From NCBI GenBank assembly GCA_026168455.1, contig CM047426.1:65811342-65875341 (forward strand): 64,000 nt of DNA, given 5' to 3'. Positions 1 through 9,866 of this stretch are shown here, one piece after another; position 1 is the first letter of the stretch; each line of letters begins with the position of its first letter. The translations under genes were made by a program, and so were the position numbers. Origin of the DNA: Theocolax elegans (taxonomy: Eukaryota; Arthropoda; Insecta; Hymenoptera; Cerocephalidae). The notes below the pieces were generated by a model, which saw only the letters and a list, made by a program, of their open reading frames with translations, did not search any database and was not told where the DNA came from.

Positions 1-2
1 TC

Positions 3-497
3 ATCGCTTACATAACAACGAGAAGCCAAGGCAATAAAAGAAAGCTAGAAAAAGAAAATGCCAATATTGACGATGAGGAAACCGGAAGAGTAGATACGCT
101 AGACATAGATCGTGAAACTCCTCAGTCACAGTCTTCAAACTTTGAGAATACTATATACGATAGAAAGATCAACCAAATAGATAATTGTAGTTTAGATACA
201 ATTTCAGAAAACAAAGCTATTTTATGGCATATTAGACTTGGTCACGCATCGCTAGAATATCTAAAATCATTTCAGAAACGGTTTCCAAATCAGAAAGATT
301 TAAGTAATGTAAAGTTCGATAAATCAATACGAGATTGTGAAGTTTGTATCGTCTCGAAGTTTAATAAATTGCCATTTAATAGTCAAAGACAAAGAGCAAC
401 CAGACCGTTACAAATTATACATACTGATACAATGGGTCCAATCAGTCCAGCTACTATCGGTTCATATCCGTATTTATTGATGATTATGCTAGATTAG
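3..497 (+). pseudogene. copia polyprotein fragment: GAG-pre-integrase and start of integrase
   Basis: Frame is open from position 3 to a TAG at 495-497. It contains the zinc-binding signature that precedes copia integrases: WHIRLGHASL followed about 40 residues on by CEVC, an H-x-H..C-x2-C arrangement. Then comes [10 protein letters not shown], which carries the first aspartate of the integrase DDE triad. At about 470-480 the reading switches to the frame of the next entry: the expected [10 protein letters not shown] motif is there but in the other frame, so a small deletion or base miscall separates the two parts. The element would be unable to make a full Pol unless this is a sequencing error. 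Confidence 0.9.
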
Positions 498-499
498 CG

Positions 500-2974
500 A
501 TGGCATATCCGATGAAAAATAAAAGTGAGACAGGAAACTGCTTAGAATCATTTGTTAGAAGCGCTAGAAATATCTTGGGCTCGGATGAAAAAGTATGTTA
601 TCTTAGGTGCGATCAAGGAACAGAATTTACCGGTGGATATACGCTAGAAATATTAAATAAATTAGGAGCTGAACTGCAATTAGCCCCTCCGGATACACCT
701 GAACATAATAGTGTTGCGGAAAGATTCAACCAGACGATTCAAAAGAAAGTTAGAACTTTAATTTGCGATACGCGATTGCCCGAAAATATGTGGGATCTTG
801 CTTTAGGCACGGCGGTATACGTATATAATAGAACGCCGCACAAATCGAACAATATGGAAATACCACTAGAAAAATTCTGCCCCAATTACAAGATAGATAT
901 AGAAAGATTTAAAAGATTTGGTTCAATAGCTTATATGAAAATACAAAGAAAGGTTGGAACGAAGTTCGATCAGCTAGGAAAACGAGTAGTTATGATAGGA
1001 TATACTAATACGGGATATTTACTTTTGAAACCGGAAGAAGGTAAATTCTATGAAAGTAGAGATGTTAGATTTTGTGAAAAACTGGTATTCGGAGATAAGT
1101 ACAACAAAGCTAGTATTAAAGACTGGGCTAAATCGGCAGAGGAAATAAATAAAGAAAGTTGGTTTTTAGAATTTGAAAAGGAAAAAGAAATTTTAGAAAC
1201 GGAGGGAGTAAAACGCAAAAGAGGTCGTCCTAGAAAAATTGTCGAAACTATAAATCTAGAAGGAGAGTTAGAAACGGTTAAAGCAACCGAAACAACGCAA
1301 CAGATAGAATCAAATATCAATATGTTAGAATTAGAAAATTGTCAATCTCTATTAGCTATCATAAGAAAAGAGCCAACTTCGTATAAAGAAGCTATGTCAG
1401 CAAACGATAAGTTAGAATGGAAAAGAGCAATTGATAGTGAGCTAGAATCGATGAAAAATAATAATGTTTGGACTTTAGTAGATCGACCAAATTATTCGAT
1501 AGATGGAAGCAAAGCAAATATAATTGACTCCAAATGGGTTCTAAAAAGGAAAATGCTAGCAGGGAATGAATGTAAATATAAAGCTAGATTAGTTATTCGC
1601 GGATTCAAAGATAAGAATAATTATGATCTAAACGAGACATATGCACCTGTTTCGCGATTGCAGATTATTAGATCAGCCTTTGCAATTATTAATAAGCTAG
1701 ATTTAAACGTTTGTCAGCTAGATATAAAGACAGCATTTTTAAATGGGACAATTGATAATGAAATTTACATGGAGATACCAGAAGGTATAGAATGTTCCGA
1801 AATTGATAGAAAAGTTAAAGTTTGTAAAATCAATAAAGCCCTGTATGGACTGAAGATAAGTCCCAAACATTGGAATGAAAAGTTTACAGAGGTGGCAATA
1901 AAGTTAGGATTAAAATCGCACGAAAGGGAACCATGTCTGTTTACTTGGAAAAATGAAAATAAATTATTAATCTTAATAATATATGTCGATGACATGTTGA
2001 TAGCTAGTAATGACTCGATGAAGCTAGAAGAAATTAAAACAAAACTTCAGTTAGAATTTGAAATGACAGATTTAGGAGAACCGAAAACATTTTTAGGTAT
2101 TGAGATAGTCCGAGATAGAAAGAACAAAGTAACGATATTAAAGCTAGAAAACTATATAGAGAAAATGTTACAAAGATTCGGTTACAGTGAAATGCACCCT
2201 CAAAGAACTCCTATGGTTACTAATCAAGTCGCGAATCAAGCTAGAAGAGATAGAGAAGAAAGTGACGAAAAGGCTAGTCTAGAGTCAACTACCAATAAGG
2301 GAAATTCGTCATATAGGGAAATAGTTGGAACTTTATTATACCTAGCTAACACAGTTAGACCAGACATTTCATACGCGGTAAATGTGTTGAGTCGACATCA
2401 AATAAATCCGACTGATGATGAATGGAAAATGGTAAAACGATTATGTAGGTATTTAAAATATACTAAGAGTTTAGGTTTAAAGTTCGAAGGGAAGCTAAAC
2501 GATTTACAAGCTTATTCGGATGCTAGTTTCGCTGATTGTAGAGGTAGCCTAACTATCTGTGGATATGTGACAAAGTTATTCGGTGATACTATATCCTGGA
2601 GAACACACATACAAGCGTACGTCTCCCTATCAACATGTCAAGCAGAGTATGTGGCCATGAGTGAAGCGTGCCAAGAGATAGTATCTCTACAATGCTCGAT
2701 CTATTTAATGTTAGAAAACTCGTTTGCGCCCGTGACACTATGGTGTGATAATATGGCTGCCATACAAAGCACAAAAGTTAGTTGTAGCAATAAACTCAGA
2801 CATATGACAGAGGTTAGAGAGCACTATGTTAGAGAATGCGTTGACAGGAACCTAATTGAAATTAAATGGATAGCTTCAAAGGAGCGAATAGCGGATATAT
2901 TCACAAAGCCACTGGCTCATGATTTGCATGTTAAATTAGCTAGAGAAATTCTGAATTGTTATTTAGAAAATTAA
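500..2974 (+). CDS. pol: copia Pol: integrase core, reverse transcriptase, RNase H
   Basis: An 824-residue open frame, and the same frame is readable back to about 470. Integrase catalytic D38 (RCDQGTEF) and E74 (SVAERFNQ) are 35 residues apart, the classic D,D35E spacing; the first D is in the preceding frame. A linker rich in K, R and E (about 190-285) follows, then the copia-type reverse transcriptase with [12 protein letters not shown] and [11 protein letters not shown], and the catalytic YVDDM with D497 and D498. The RNase H domain begins at [10 protein letters not shown] (D674) and the protein ends with the copia-typical IADIFTKPL. The first listed ATG is not a biological start: Pol is made as part of a Gag-Pol polyprotein. 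No internal stops, so this copy is fairly young apart from the upstream shift. Confidence 0.93.
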   Translation: MAYPMKNKSETGNCLESFVRSARNILGSDEKVCYLRCDQGTEFTGGYTLEILNKLGAELQLAPPDTPEHNSVAERFNQTIQKKVRTLICDTRLPENMWDLALGTAVYVYNRTPHKSNNMEIPLEKFCPNYKIDIERFKRFGSIAYMKIQRKVGTKFDQLGKRVVMIGYTNTGYLLLKPEEGKFYESRDVRFCEKLVFGDKYNKASIKDWAKSAEEINKESWFLEFEKEKEILETEGVKRKRGRPRKIVETINLEGELETVKATETTQQIESNINMLELENCQSLLAIIRKEPTSYKEAMSANDKLEWKRAIDSELESMKNNNVWTLVDRPNYSIDGSKANIIDSKWVLKRKMLAGNECKYKARLVIRGFKDKNNYDLNETYAPVSRLQIIRSAFAIINKLDLNVCQLDIKTAFLNGTIDNEIYMEIPEGIECSEIDRKVKVCKINKALYGLKISPKHWNEKFTEVAIKLGLKSHEREPCLFTWKNENKLLILIIYVDDMLIASNDSMKLEEIKTKLQLEFEMTDLGEPKTFLGIEIVRDRKNKVTILKLENYIEKMLQRFGYSEMHPQRTPMVTNQVANQARRDREESDEKASLESTTNKGNSSYREIVGTLLYLANTVRPDISYAVNVLSRHQINPTDDEWKMVKRLCRYLKYTKSLGLKFEGKLNDLQAYSDASFADCRGSLTICGYVTKLFGDTISWRTHIQAYVSLSTCQAEYVAMSEACQEIVSLQCSIYLMLENSFAPVTLWCDNMAAIQSTKVSCSNKLRHMTEVREHYVRECVDRNLIEIKWIASKERIADIFTKPLAHDLHVKLAREILNCYLEN

Positions 2975-3096
2975 TAGATTGATGTTTCGTTACAGAAAAT
3001 AAAAGCTAGATGGAGCAGATAAGTTGGAGCTGGATATAGCTGGATAAGAAGCTAAAAGTTTAACTTAGAAATTGCAGCTAGAAGAGATCAAGACAA

Positions 3097-3109
3097 CCAC
3101 GGGAGGGAG
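3097..3109 (+). promoter_or_regulatory. polypurine tract of the copia element
   Basis: The purine-rich run ending GGGAGGGAG lies directly before the TG of the 3' LTR, the place where plus-strand DNA synthesis is primed. Confidence 0.8.
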
Positions 3110-3403
3110 TGTTGGAAATAAGACGTGATAGTCTCTCTCTCTCTCTCTCTCTATCGTTACCAACTGAGTATCGAGGAGTGGGGAGGACCCCGGAGGAAGC
3201 GACGCAAGCGGCGGCGCGGAGAGATCGGTTTCTCCCGATATAGCACTCGAGCCACGGATCCCGACCCGGTCGGATGTACCAAGGCCTCCCCCAGTGTACA
3301 TACATATTAATATATATATAGAATAAATTAGTTTATCTGTTATAATATAAACGGTGAGTTTATCATTGAAGACAAGCCCTTCCTCTCCTGTTTTATTCTA
3401 ACA
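3110..3403 (+). repeat. 3' LTR of the copia element, 294 bp
   Basis: It begins TGTTGGAAATAA and ends TTATTCTAACA, imperfect inverted termini with TG..CA. It includes a (CT)n run at 3133-3152 and an AT-rich TATATATATA stretch near 3310. The ORFs listed over it on both strands are by-products of the CT run. Confidence 0.85.
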
Positions 3404-5040
3404 TATATGTTATTTAATAATATTAATATTTAGTAAGAAAGGTATAGTCTTAAATTTTAAGTAATTAGTAAATTAAATTTTGTTATTGATTTTACTATCT
3501 ACAAATTTCTATTCTATTTAGTAACGTTGGAATAAAAAGCATAATTGTTTCTGTACACTCCTATGTACTCTTAACAAGTAATAGATAATAAAATATTATA
3601 ATAATATAATATATTAAATTTGTATTATAAAAAAATAGTAATTGTAATTTAGAAATAAATTAAACAAAAATATTCTATATGCCATTTTATAATTTTCTAG
3701 TAAATTATTAATAAATAACATGATATAAATAAATTTAATTTTACATGATGTTAATAAAAGTTTTGTAACATGTTTTGTTAATTAAAAATAAATACTTATA
3801 TATTTTTTTAAACTTCAATATAACATCTAATGAATATTATAATCTGGATACTTTTTTTATTAATATTTATAAATTATAGATAAGAAATCAATACCAGTGA
3901 CAATTTGGAAATATCTTCGTGCTGTTGATTGATACTTTTGAAGAATCTTATTGGAAACGTTTAAAGGTATTATTTTTTTATTTAATGTAAAAAAGTTTAA
4001 GTGTAAATTTAATATTTATTGAATATTATAATCAGGATACATTTTTGTATTTAAGCTTAATAAAAAATGAATTAAATTATGTTGAATTAAACTAAATTAA
4101 ATCAGTTTTAATTTTAAGTATTTTTAAAGTATTTAATTAAAAAAATTCGGACCTGAGTTTATTGTATAAAGGGTAAGCGCTGCGCACCATGGTAGCCTCA
4201 TACCTGCCATGGGCGCTGGCGCGCCCCCTGATATTTTATCTTAATTTTGTTATATAAAAATGAATTAAAAAATAAAGTTTATCAATTATATCTCACAAAA
4301 AATAATAATTAAAATATACCTATATATAACATTAAATTTAAAAATAATTTGAGTAACGGATAATTTTAAAATATATACTGAGATCTTGTTTTAATGTCAT
4401 TTAATTTTCGTTCCAGATTTTTTTTTCATACTTGTTTTATTTTCAGAGTATGGAGTCTAAAGGGACATTAATTTTTTACATATTCAGCTATAAGATCTTA
4501 TGAGAAATTTAGTTTTGCATTTTTAGCTTATGCGATCTCATAGAAAAAAAATTTTTTATTTTTTCTATATAGGTTTATGGGAAACTAATTTTTTTTTCAT
4601 TAACATTATTTAAATGTAAACAATCTTTGAATATGTTCTGTAGAGACTTATTTGTGATCCTCTTTTTTTTAATTAATTACGTTTAAAATTTTTATTTAAA
4701 CAAATAAAATTTTTATAGGTTTCAAGAGCCAATTGTCAGATGTGATCGATCAATGTCAAGTTCTAGTTGCAGGATCAAATACTGGTGATCAACATATAGT
4801 TTATGAAGAACATGCGAAGAAACTGGAATAATTGCACCCTGACTTTGGATTTTTGCTGCCTATCTGAGAACTTGATAGAATTTTTTTATGAGCTGTGGGA
4901 CTTGTTACATATCTATCTTGAGTAATATCTTATATTATATTAAAGTGGATCGACTTTTGGTCTCCGGTTCTCCGGTTCTCCGGTTTTTTAAAAATGCATT
5001 TTTATAGTTTCAAAGTTTTATTTTAATTAAACTTTACACT
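3404..5040. other. AT-rich stretch without a recognisable gene
   Basis: Mostly poly-A/T-rich sequence with no long frame. Two islands stand out: a GC-rich patch at 4176-4228 with two CCATGG sites and GCGCTGGCGCGCC, and an exon-like piece at 4708-4832 (separate entry). At 4958-4985 the phrase CTCCGGTT repeats three times. Confidence 0.6.
4708..4832 (+). other. exon-like fragment, unassigned
   Basis: After TTTTTATAG at about 4707 a frame stays open for about 38 codons (GFKSQLSDVIDQCQVLVAG... to ...HAKKLE, then TAA). Base composition is more balanced than its surroundings. I do not recognise the product and no second exon is evident, so it may be chance or a decayed gene piece. Confidence 0.2.
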
Positions 5041-5042
5041 TT

Positions 5043-5402
5043 CGGGCCTTACATTTTTTGGACCTTACATTTTTGGGCCTTATAAATTTTGGGCCTTACA
5101 ATATTGGCAACGGAATTGTAAAGTTTTATTTTAATTGGACTTTACAATTTTAGGCCTTCCATTTTGAGCCTTACATTTTTGTCCTCATAAATTTTGGGCC
5201 TTACATTTTTGGGCCTTATAAATTTGGACCTTACATTTTTGGGCCTTATAAATTTGGACCTTACATTTTTGGGCCGTATAAATTTGGACCTTACATTTTT
5301 GGGCCTTATAAATTTTGGGCCTTATAAATTTGGACCTTACATTTTTGGGCCTTATAAATTTTGGGCCTTATATTTTTGGGTCTTATAAATTTTGGGCCTT
5401 AT
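5043..5402 (+). repeat. tandem word repeat, units of about 15 bp (GGGCCTTAYA...)
   Basis: The phrase GGGCCTTACATTTTT alternates with GGGCCTTATAAATTT and GGACCTTACATTTTT for more than 20 units, with a gap at 5100-5145. The short ORF reading LGLINLDLTF is a product of the repeat and not a gene. Confidence 0.9.
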
Positions 5403-5410
5403 AGTTTTTT

Positions 5411-6170
5411 TAAACAAATAGATATCAAATACTATGTCGATATTATTACCAGAAAGTTATCTTAATAACAATAAGTAAAATAACATTTGATTACGTAATT
5501 AAAATTAATAAAATTTCAACACTGGAACATACAATAAATCAAATTAATTTTTATTGTTTATTTTACAAACTTATTTTTGCAAAAATTTCAAATTACAATT
5601 ATTATGTTATTAAATTAAATTACTATTATTATGTTACAATTGTACTCTATTCACTTGTATATTTCATAAGATATATTTTTTTCAATATATCGTTTTTATT
5701 GTTTCTATAATTTATAAATTCAGCAAGTATTCATCGAAATCATCTTTAACAGAAAAATTAAATTATATCATTAAATATTAAATGTATAATTAATTAAACA
5801 TTAGATAAAATATTCAAATAAATATTACTGTTTTTAAAATGCCATTTAGAAGATTTATATCCAATATGCATATTGTCACATATTATTGATATTATATATG
5901 TTATATCTGTAACAAAAACATTTTTATTATTAATTATAAATAAATTGACAAAGTCAAAACTATACCTTTTAACTTAATCATTAAGAAATACTACAGCATT
6001 TTTGATTATTTCGATAGTCTTAATAAGCTAATCAGGATACTGAAATACAAAAAGACTTATTATATTTCAAACAATAATAATTTAAAATGAAAATTAGATA
6101 ATTTTATAATATACCTTGTGACTTTAATCGTATGGAATGCCATTAGAAATATAATATTTTATTGATATAA
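5411..6170. other. AT-rich stretch, nothing recognised
   Basis: No frame, splice pattern, RNA gene or clear repeat boundary was seen. Confidence 0.5.
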
Positions 6171-6176
6171 TATTAA

Positions 6177-6272
6177 TTGGAATGCTGCTGCCGTTTGTTA
6201 TTTTTATTCAGCGCTGCATTCATTGGAATGCTGCTGCCCTTTGTTTTTTTTTATTCAGCGCTGCATTTATTA
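6177..6272 (+). repeat. tandem duplication of about 48 bp
   Basis: Two copies of a unit running TTGGAATGCTGCTGCC...TTTTATTCAGCGCTGCATT lie head to tail with a few substitutions. No coding meaning is apparent. Confidence 0.85.
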
Positions 6273-6289
6273 GAATTATGAGTGTCAAA

Positions 6290-6695
6290 CTACTAGCAAA
6301 GAATTTGTGCAAATATTGGCCCATTAGATGGAAAGTTTGGCCCTCTTTGTGTAAAGGTTGGCCCAGATTGTTTAAATGTTGGCCCATTTACAGAAAAGAT
6401 TATTACAACATATTATTTACAACATATTATTATTGCAATATTAAATATTATCAACGCAATTAAGTGCGCCTTAATTTAAGAAATTGCATGTGAAAATCAA
6501 TTTTTTACAGGTTGAAAAATTTATTCCATAATCAATACAAAATGTTCCTAAATTGGCCAAAAGTGGGCTAAAGTTTGCCAAAACTGGAAAAATGTTCCAA
6601 ATATTTCAATTTTGGTAAACATCGGCCCACTTTTGGCGCAAGTTGGCCCACTTTTAGCATACTTTGGAGCATTTTCATCGAAAATGTATTTCCAC
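6290..6695. mobile_element. right part of a TIR element ending ATTTCCACTAGGG
   Basis: The terminus ATTTCCACTAGGG at 6683-6695 matches the ends of the elements at 23257-23876 and 44760-50469. The interior is filled with the word TTGGCCC and its complement GGGCCAA (about ten near-copies), a subterminal word repeat. I could not find the matching left end, so only this side is called. Confidence 0.5.
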
Positions 6696-6964
6696 TAGGG
6701 TATGTATAATATTAGTATTTATAAAATATTAAATTTATATTAACTATATTTCATTCATTACATTGAAGCTACTTTCTTATAAACACTGTTTTCTAATAAT
6801 TTATATTTTATTTTTTTCAGCTTTACAAAAAAATATTAATGAAAAATTTAAAATAATCGTTTAGAAAAATAAAAAAAATTATAATTATTATTAAACAATT
6901 GAAACAAATTATTAATATTATTTTTATAATTGTGAATCATTTTGTAAAATAAACCATTTTTATA

Positions 6965-7642
6965 ATGGGTTTGACGGAAATAAAAATATTAGTTGTAAAA
7001 ACGATTGAACCATATAGCGGCGATGCTTCTATGTTAAATGATGAACACATATTAGAATTTAATAACATCCTTAAATCATGTACACCATTCAATATGCAAA
7101 CAACTCTTTTAGTTCAAAAACAATATAATATTAACTCAGTTCAAATGAATAATGAATACATTCAATTGTTATTTTCTGGAAAATATGCAAAAGGTCATTG
7201 GATTTGTATGTATTACAATAATAGAACGATACACATTTATGATAGTTTAAATGCTAAATATTTGCAAAATGAACATAAAGTATACATCAATAGATTATTT
7301 CCAGATAGTCAACAATTAAAAATTGTTTTTGAAACAGTGCAATTTCAAACCAATAGTTATGATTGTGGAATTTTCGCGATAGCTTTTGCTGTCTCTATTG
7401 TATTTAATTTATGCCCATGCAGTTTAAACTATGATATTTCCCAAATGCGTTCACATTTATTAAAAATATACGAAACACGTAGTATTGCGATGTTTCCAAT
7501 TTTACAAAATATAAACTATAATATTTCAACAATACCAATCAAAAGATGCATGATTCATATTTGTTGTATTGATGAAAAAAAAATTGAATTTCAATGTAGC
7601 AGAAATAAAAATAATAGAATAAAATTTTCAACAGAAATTTAA
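6965..7642 (+). CDS. C48-family (Ulp1/SENP-like) cysteine protease of the Helitron
   Basis: A 225-residue frame with the C48 catalytic order: H78 in KGHWICMYY, D93 in IHIYDSLN, the oxyanion glutamine (Q126 or Q128) in VQFQTNSYDCG, and nucleophile C134 in DCGIF. The N-terminus has LNDEHILEFNNIL, a substrate-groove segment usual in this family. C48 peptidases cleave SUMO or similar isopeptide bonds; transposons use such domains in ways that are not settled. It sits 20 bp before the next ORF and just upstream of the Rep/helicase parts, same strand, so I assign it to the Helitron. The frame is intact and all catalytic positions are retained, in contrast to the broken Rep. The ATG context is AT-rich and it is the first in-frame Met. 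Confidence 0.85.
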   Translation: MGLTEIKILVVKTIEPYSGDASMLNDEHILEFNNILKSCTPFNMQTTLLVQKQYNINSVQMNNEYIQLLFSGKYAKGHWICMYYNNRTIHIYDSLNAKYLQNEHKVYINRLFPDSQQLKIVFETVQFQTNSYDCGIFAIAFAVSIVFNLCPCSLNYDISQMRSHLLKIYETRSIAMFPILQNINYNISTIPIKRCMIHICCIDEKKIEFQCSRNKNNRIKFSTEI

Positions 7643-7661
7643 TTCTGAACAACAAACAATA

Positions 7662-8441
7662 ATGAATTTATATAATAAAGATAAAATCATTTCCGTTGAT
7701 TCTATTACTCCAATGGAAATAGACTATGAAATACCAACTTATAGTTCATTTTATCAAAAAAATAAAAATAAACAATTTAATGATATAGAAATAAAACAGC
7801 TAAAAATAAAACAGCAAACTATGGTAAAAAGGCAAACAATTAGCTGTATCGATATAAAAAATGAACGAGAAAAAGAAGCGTTGCATAAAAAAGAAGCTTA
7901 TATGAGGAGTAAAGATAGTAATGACGGCAAAATAGAAGAAAAAAAATAAAGAGAAAACAGCAAACCATGATGAAAAGACCAAAATAAATAGTGACGAAAT
8001 AAAAAATGAACGAGAAAAAGAAGCATTACGAAAAAAGAAGCTTATGTAAATAATAAAAATAGCAACGACGGCAAAATAGAAGAAAAAAAAATAAAGAGAA
8101 AACAGCAAACCATGATGAAAAGACAAAAAATGAATGATGACGAAATAAAAAATGAACGAGAAAAAGAAGCATTACGAAAAAAAGAAGCTTATGTAAATAA
8201 TAAAAATAGCAACGACGACAAAATAGAAGAAAAAAAAATAAAGAGAAAACAGCAAACCATGATGAAAAGACAAAAAATAAATAGTGACGAAATAAAAAAT
8301 GAACGAGAAAAAGAAGCATTACAAAAACAACATATTTATTATAATGAAAATACTGATCAATGTAAAAAAAATGAAAAGAAAAAATTAAATGGAAAAATAT
8401 TAAACGAAAGTAGAAAAAATGATATCGATAAATTAGTATAA
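7662..8441 (+). pseudogene. lysine/glutamate-rich repeat protein of the Helitron, frame-shifted
   Basis: Two open parts (7662-7949 and 8112-8441) belong to one original protein. The middle and end consist of a repeat of about 146 bp (about 49 codons): the marker ATGAACGAGAAAAAGAAGC occurs at 7861, 8006, 8152 and 8299. Each unit encodes NEREKEALRKKEAY, a linker with NNKNSND, and KRKQQTMMKRQK, a highly charged, probably helical sequence. Single-base changes in poly-A runs (for example near 7945) throw the frame. The amino end (MNLYNKDKIISVD...) is not repetitive. Reading order suggests it originally fused to or preceded the zinc-finger part at 8478. Function unknown. Confidence 0.7.
7855..8345 (+). 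repeat. tandem repeat, about 146 bp x 3-4, inside the lysine-rich ORF
   Basis: Spacing between the shared 19-mers is 145, 146 and 147 bp. The last two units are the most alike. Unit length near a multiple of three keeps the encoded repeat in frame unless a homopolymer slips. Confidence 0.9.
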
Positions 8442-8477
8442 AACCATTTACAAAAAAATTTAAAAAGACGCATATGT

Positions 8478-8817
8478 ATGAAAAATGACAAAGACATGGA
8501 AATACCAATCATATTGCTTAAAAAATTAAAAATTGATGAAGGAAAATTTTTTAACGTATATGATAAACCAATTAATACCAAAAAAGGTATAAATTATAAA
8601 GAATTAAATAAACGTATTTTAATTAAAAATGAACAAAATGTAAAATTAGTAAATAAATCCAAAATAATAGGTCGAATAGCAAATGTAGATTTTGATGAAA
8701 AAATAATTATTGAAAATAATTTAGGTTATATGTCTGAAACTTGTAAACATTATAATACTAAGCATTTTGTTTTTGAATATACACTAGGTAAAGAATTTTC
8801 TAATTGTTGTCACAAAG
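8478..8817 (+). pseudogene. Helitron protein N-terminal zinc-finger segment, cut by a MITE
   Basis: The frame contains LGYMSETCKHYNTKHFVFE and KEFSNCCHK, corresponding to the C-x2-C/H..H..E..CC pattern that opens Helitron Rep proteins; the second usual cysteine of CKHC is a tyrosine here. At 8818 the nested MITE begins, and the remaining listed codons up to 8918 come from the MITE. The reading resumes at 9859 with CHKGNVDLPKMPPYPE, so insertion occurred within one conserved coding segment. Confidence 0.85.
8810..8817. repeat. 8-bp target duplication, left copy
   Basis: TCACAAAG precedes the MITE and is repeated exactly at 9859-9866 after it. Confidence 0.95.
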
Positions 8818-9858
8818 CAGAGTTGAGCATTATTCGAATTAAAAATTATCTATTTATTCATCTAAATAAAATTTTATTCTTATTCGTATTATTCGTTATT
8901 TGCGTTATTCGTATTTAATAGAAACCGTTATTCGTTTTTCCTTCTATTCATTATTCGGGATATTCGTTATTCGCGATATCTACTATCTGCAATATTCGTT
9001 ATTCGTCATATTATCTAAATGATTGTTCAAAATACAAACAAATATTAAATAGGTGTATAAGAATAAGCGCCCCTAATAGTTATTTTCAATACAAGTGTGA
9101 AAGCGTTGGTTTTCAAACAAGTGCGAGTTTATCAGAACAGCGGTACGTAGGTAACACACGCATGAGTCAAGTATCAGCTTTCACACTTGTAATAACAATA
9201 TTTTTTGATACCATGGATGAAAATACAATTTTAAGAGGGTGTCGGACTCAAAAAACGGCCATTTTTTATATTTTTTTATAAACAAAAGAATAAATTTTTT
9301 AAAATATCCTGAATGCCATCCCTTCAGTTTATAATTTAATTATGATATTTACGTTGAAAATTTATGCTTTTTTGACTAATACTTACCGACCAAAAATTGT
9401 TTATTTAATTATTATTGAAAAAAATCATTTTTTTTTAATCGAAACGCCATGCCCTCGCTTTTGTTTTAAGCTGCCCTTATGAATGTTTTCAGATTTTTAA
9501 TTTAATATTTTCAGATTATTTGCAGATTGCACTCGAGGCGAAAAACTTCATTTTACGCACTAACGAAATGTACATTATTATCTAAGTATTTAAGTAAAAA
9601 ATGTAAATAAAATATCTCAATAAAATTCTGATACGAAAAGATAAATATCTATTTTAGAAACGAATATTTGAATATCGAATATAGAATTACGAATAAATAA
9701 ATAATCGAATAGCCGAATTACAAATAAATAGATATAAATAACGAATAACTATTCGAATAAGATTTTAGTTAAATAAATTTATTCGTAGAAAATATTTAGA
9801 TAATTATTCGTTTCATTTTATTCGTTATTCGTATTCGAATAATTTTTGCTCAACTCTG
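8818..9858. mobile_element. hAT-type non-autonomous element (MITE), 1041 bp
   Basis: Ends are CAGAGTTGAGCA...TGCTCAACTCTG, a 12-bp perfect inverted repeat that starts CAGAG as hAT ends do, flanked by a perfect 8-bp duplication, the hAT size. Subterminal regions are crowded with the word TTATTCG and its complement (at least 15 copies), which could be transposase-binding sites. An inner inverted repeat (CAAGTGTGAAAGC near 9093 and GCTTTCACACTTG near 9177) is present. There is no transposase frame. Confidence 0.92.
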
Positions 9859-9866
9859 TCACAAAG
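9859..9866. repeat. 8-bp target duplication, right copy
   Basis: TCACAAAG follows the right end of the MITE, identical to 8810-8817. Confidence 0.95.

Larger units (their letters stand above)
1..3403 (+). mobile_element. Ty1/copia LTR retrotransposon, 3' portion with 3' LTR
   Basis: The stretch reads, in order, GAG-pre-integrase, integrase, reverse transcriptase, RNase H, polypurine tract and 3' LTR, the copia order (integrase before RT). The 5' LTR, gag and protease lie outside the window. The polyprotein frame is interrupted once near 470-480; otherwise it is open. The five bases after the LTR are TATAT, the expected place for the target duplication, but the partner is off the window. Confidence 0.95.

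Noticed and set aside
3065..3310. Three overlapping ORFs in the copia LTR
   Set aside because: Driven by the (CT)n run; the region is an LTR.
5194..5388. 64-codon ORF LGLINLDLTF...
   Set aside because: Direct translation of the GGGCCTTAYA tandem; no start or splice context.
7800..8581. Long minus-strand ORFs rich in F, L and S
   Set aside because: Complement of the A-rich lysine-repeat ORF of the Helitron.
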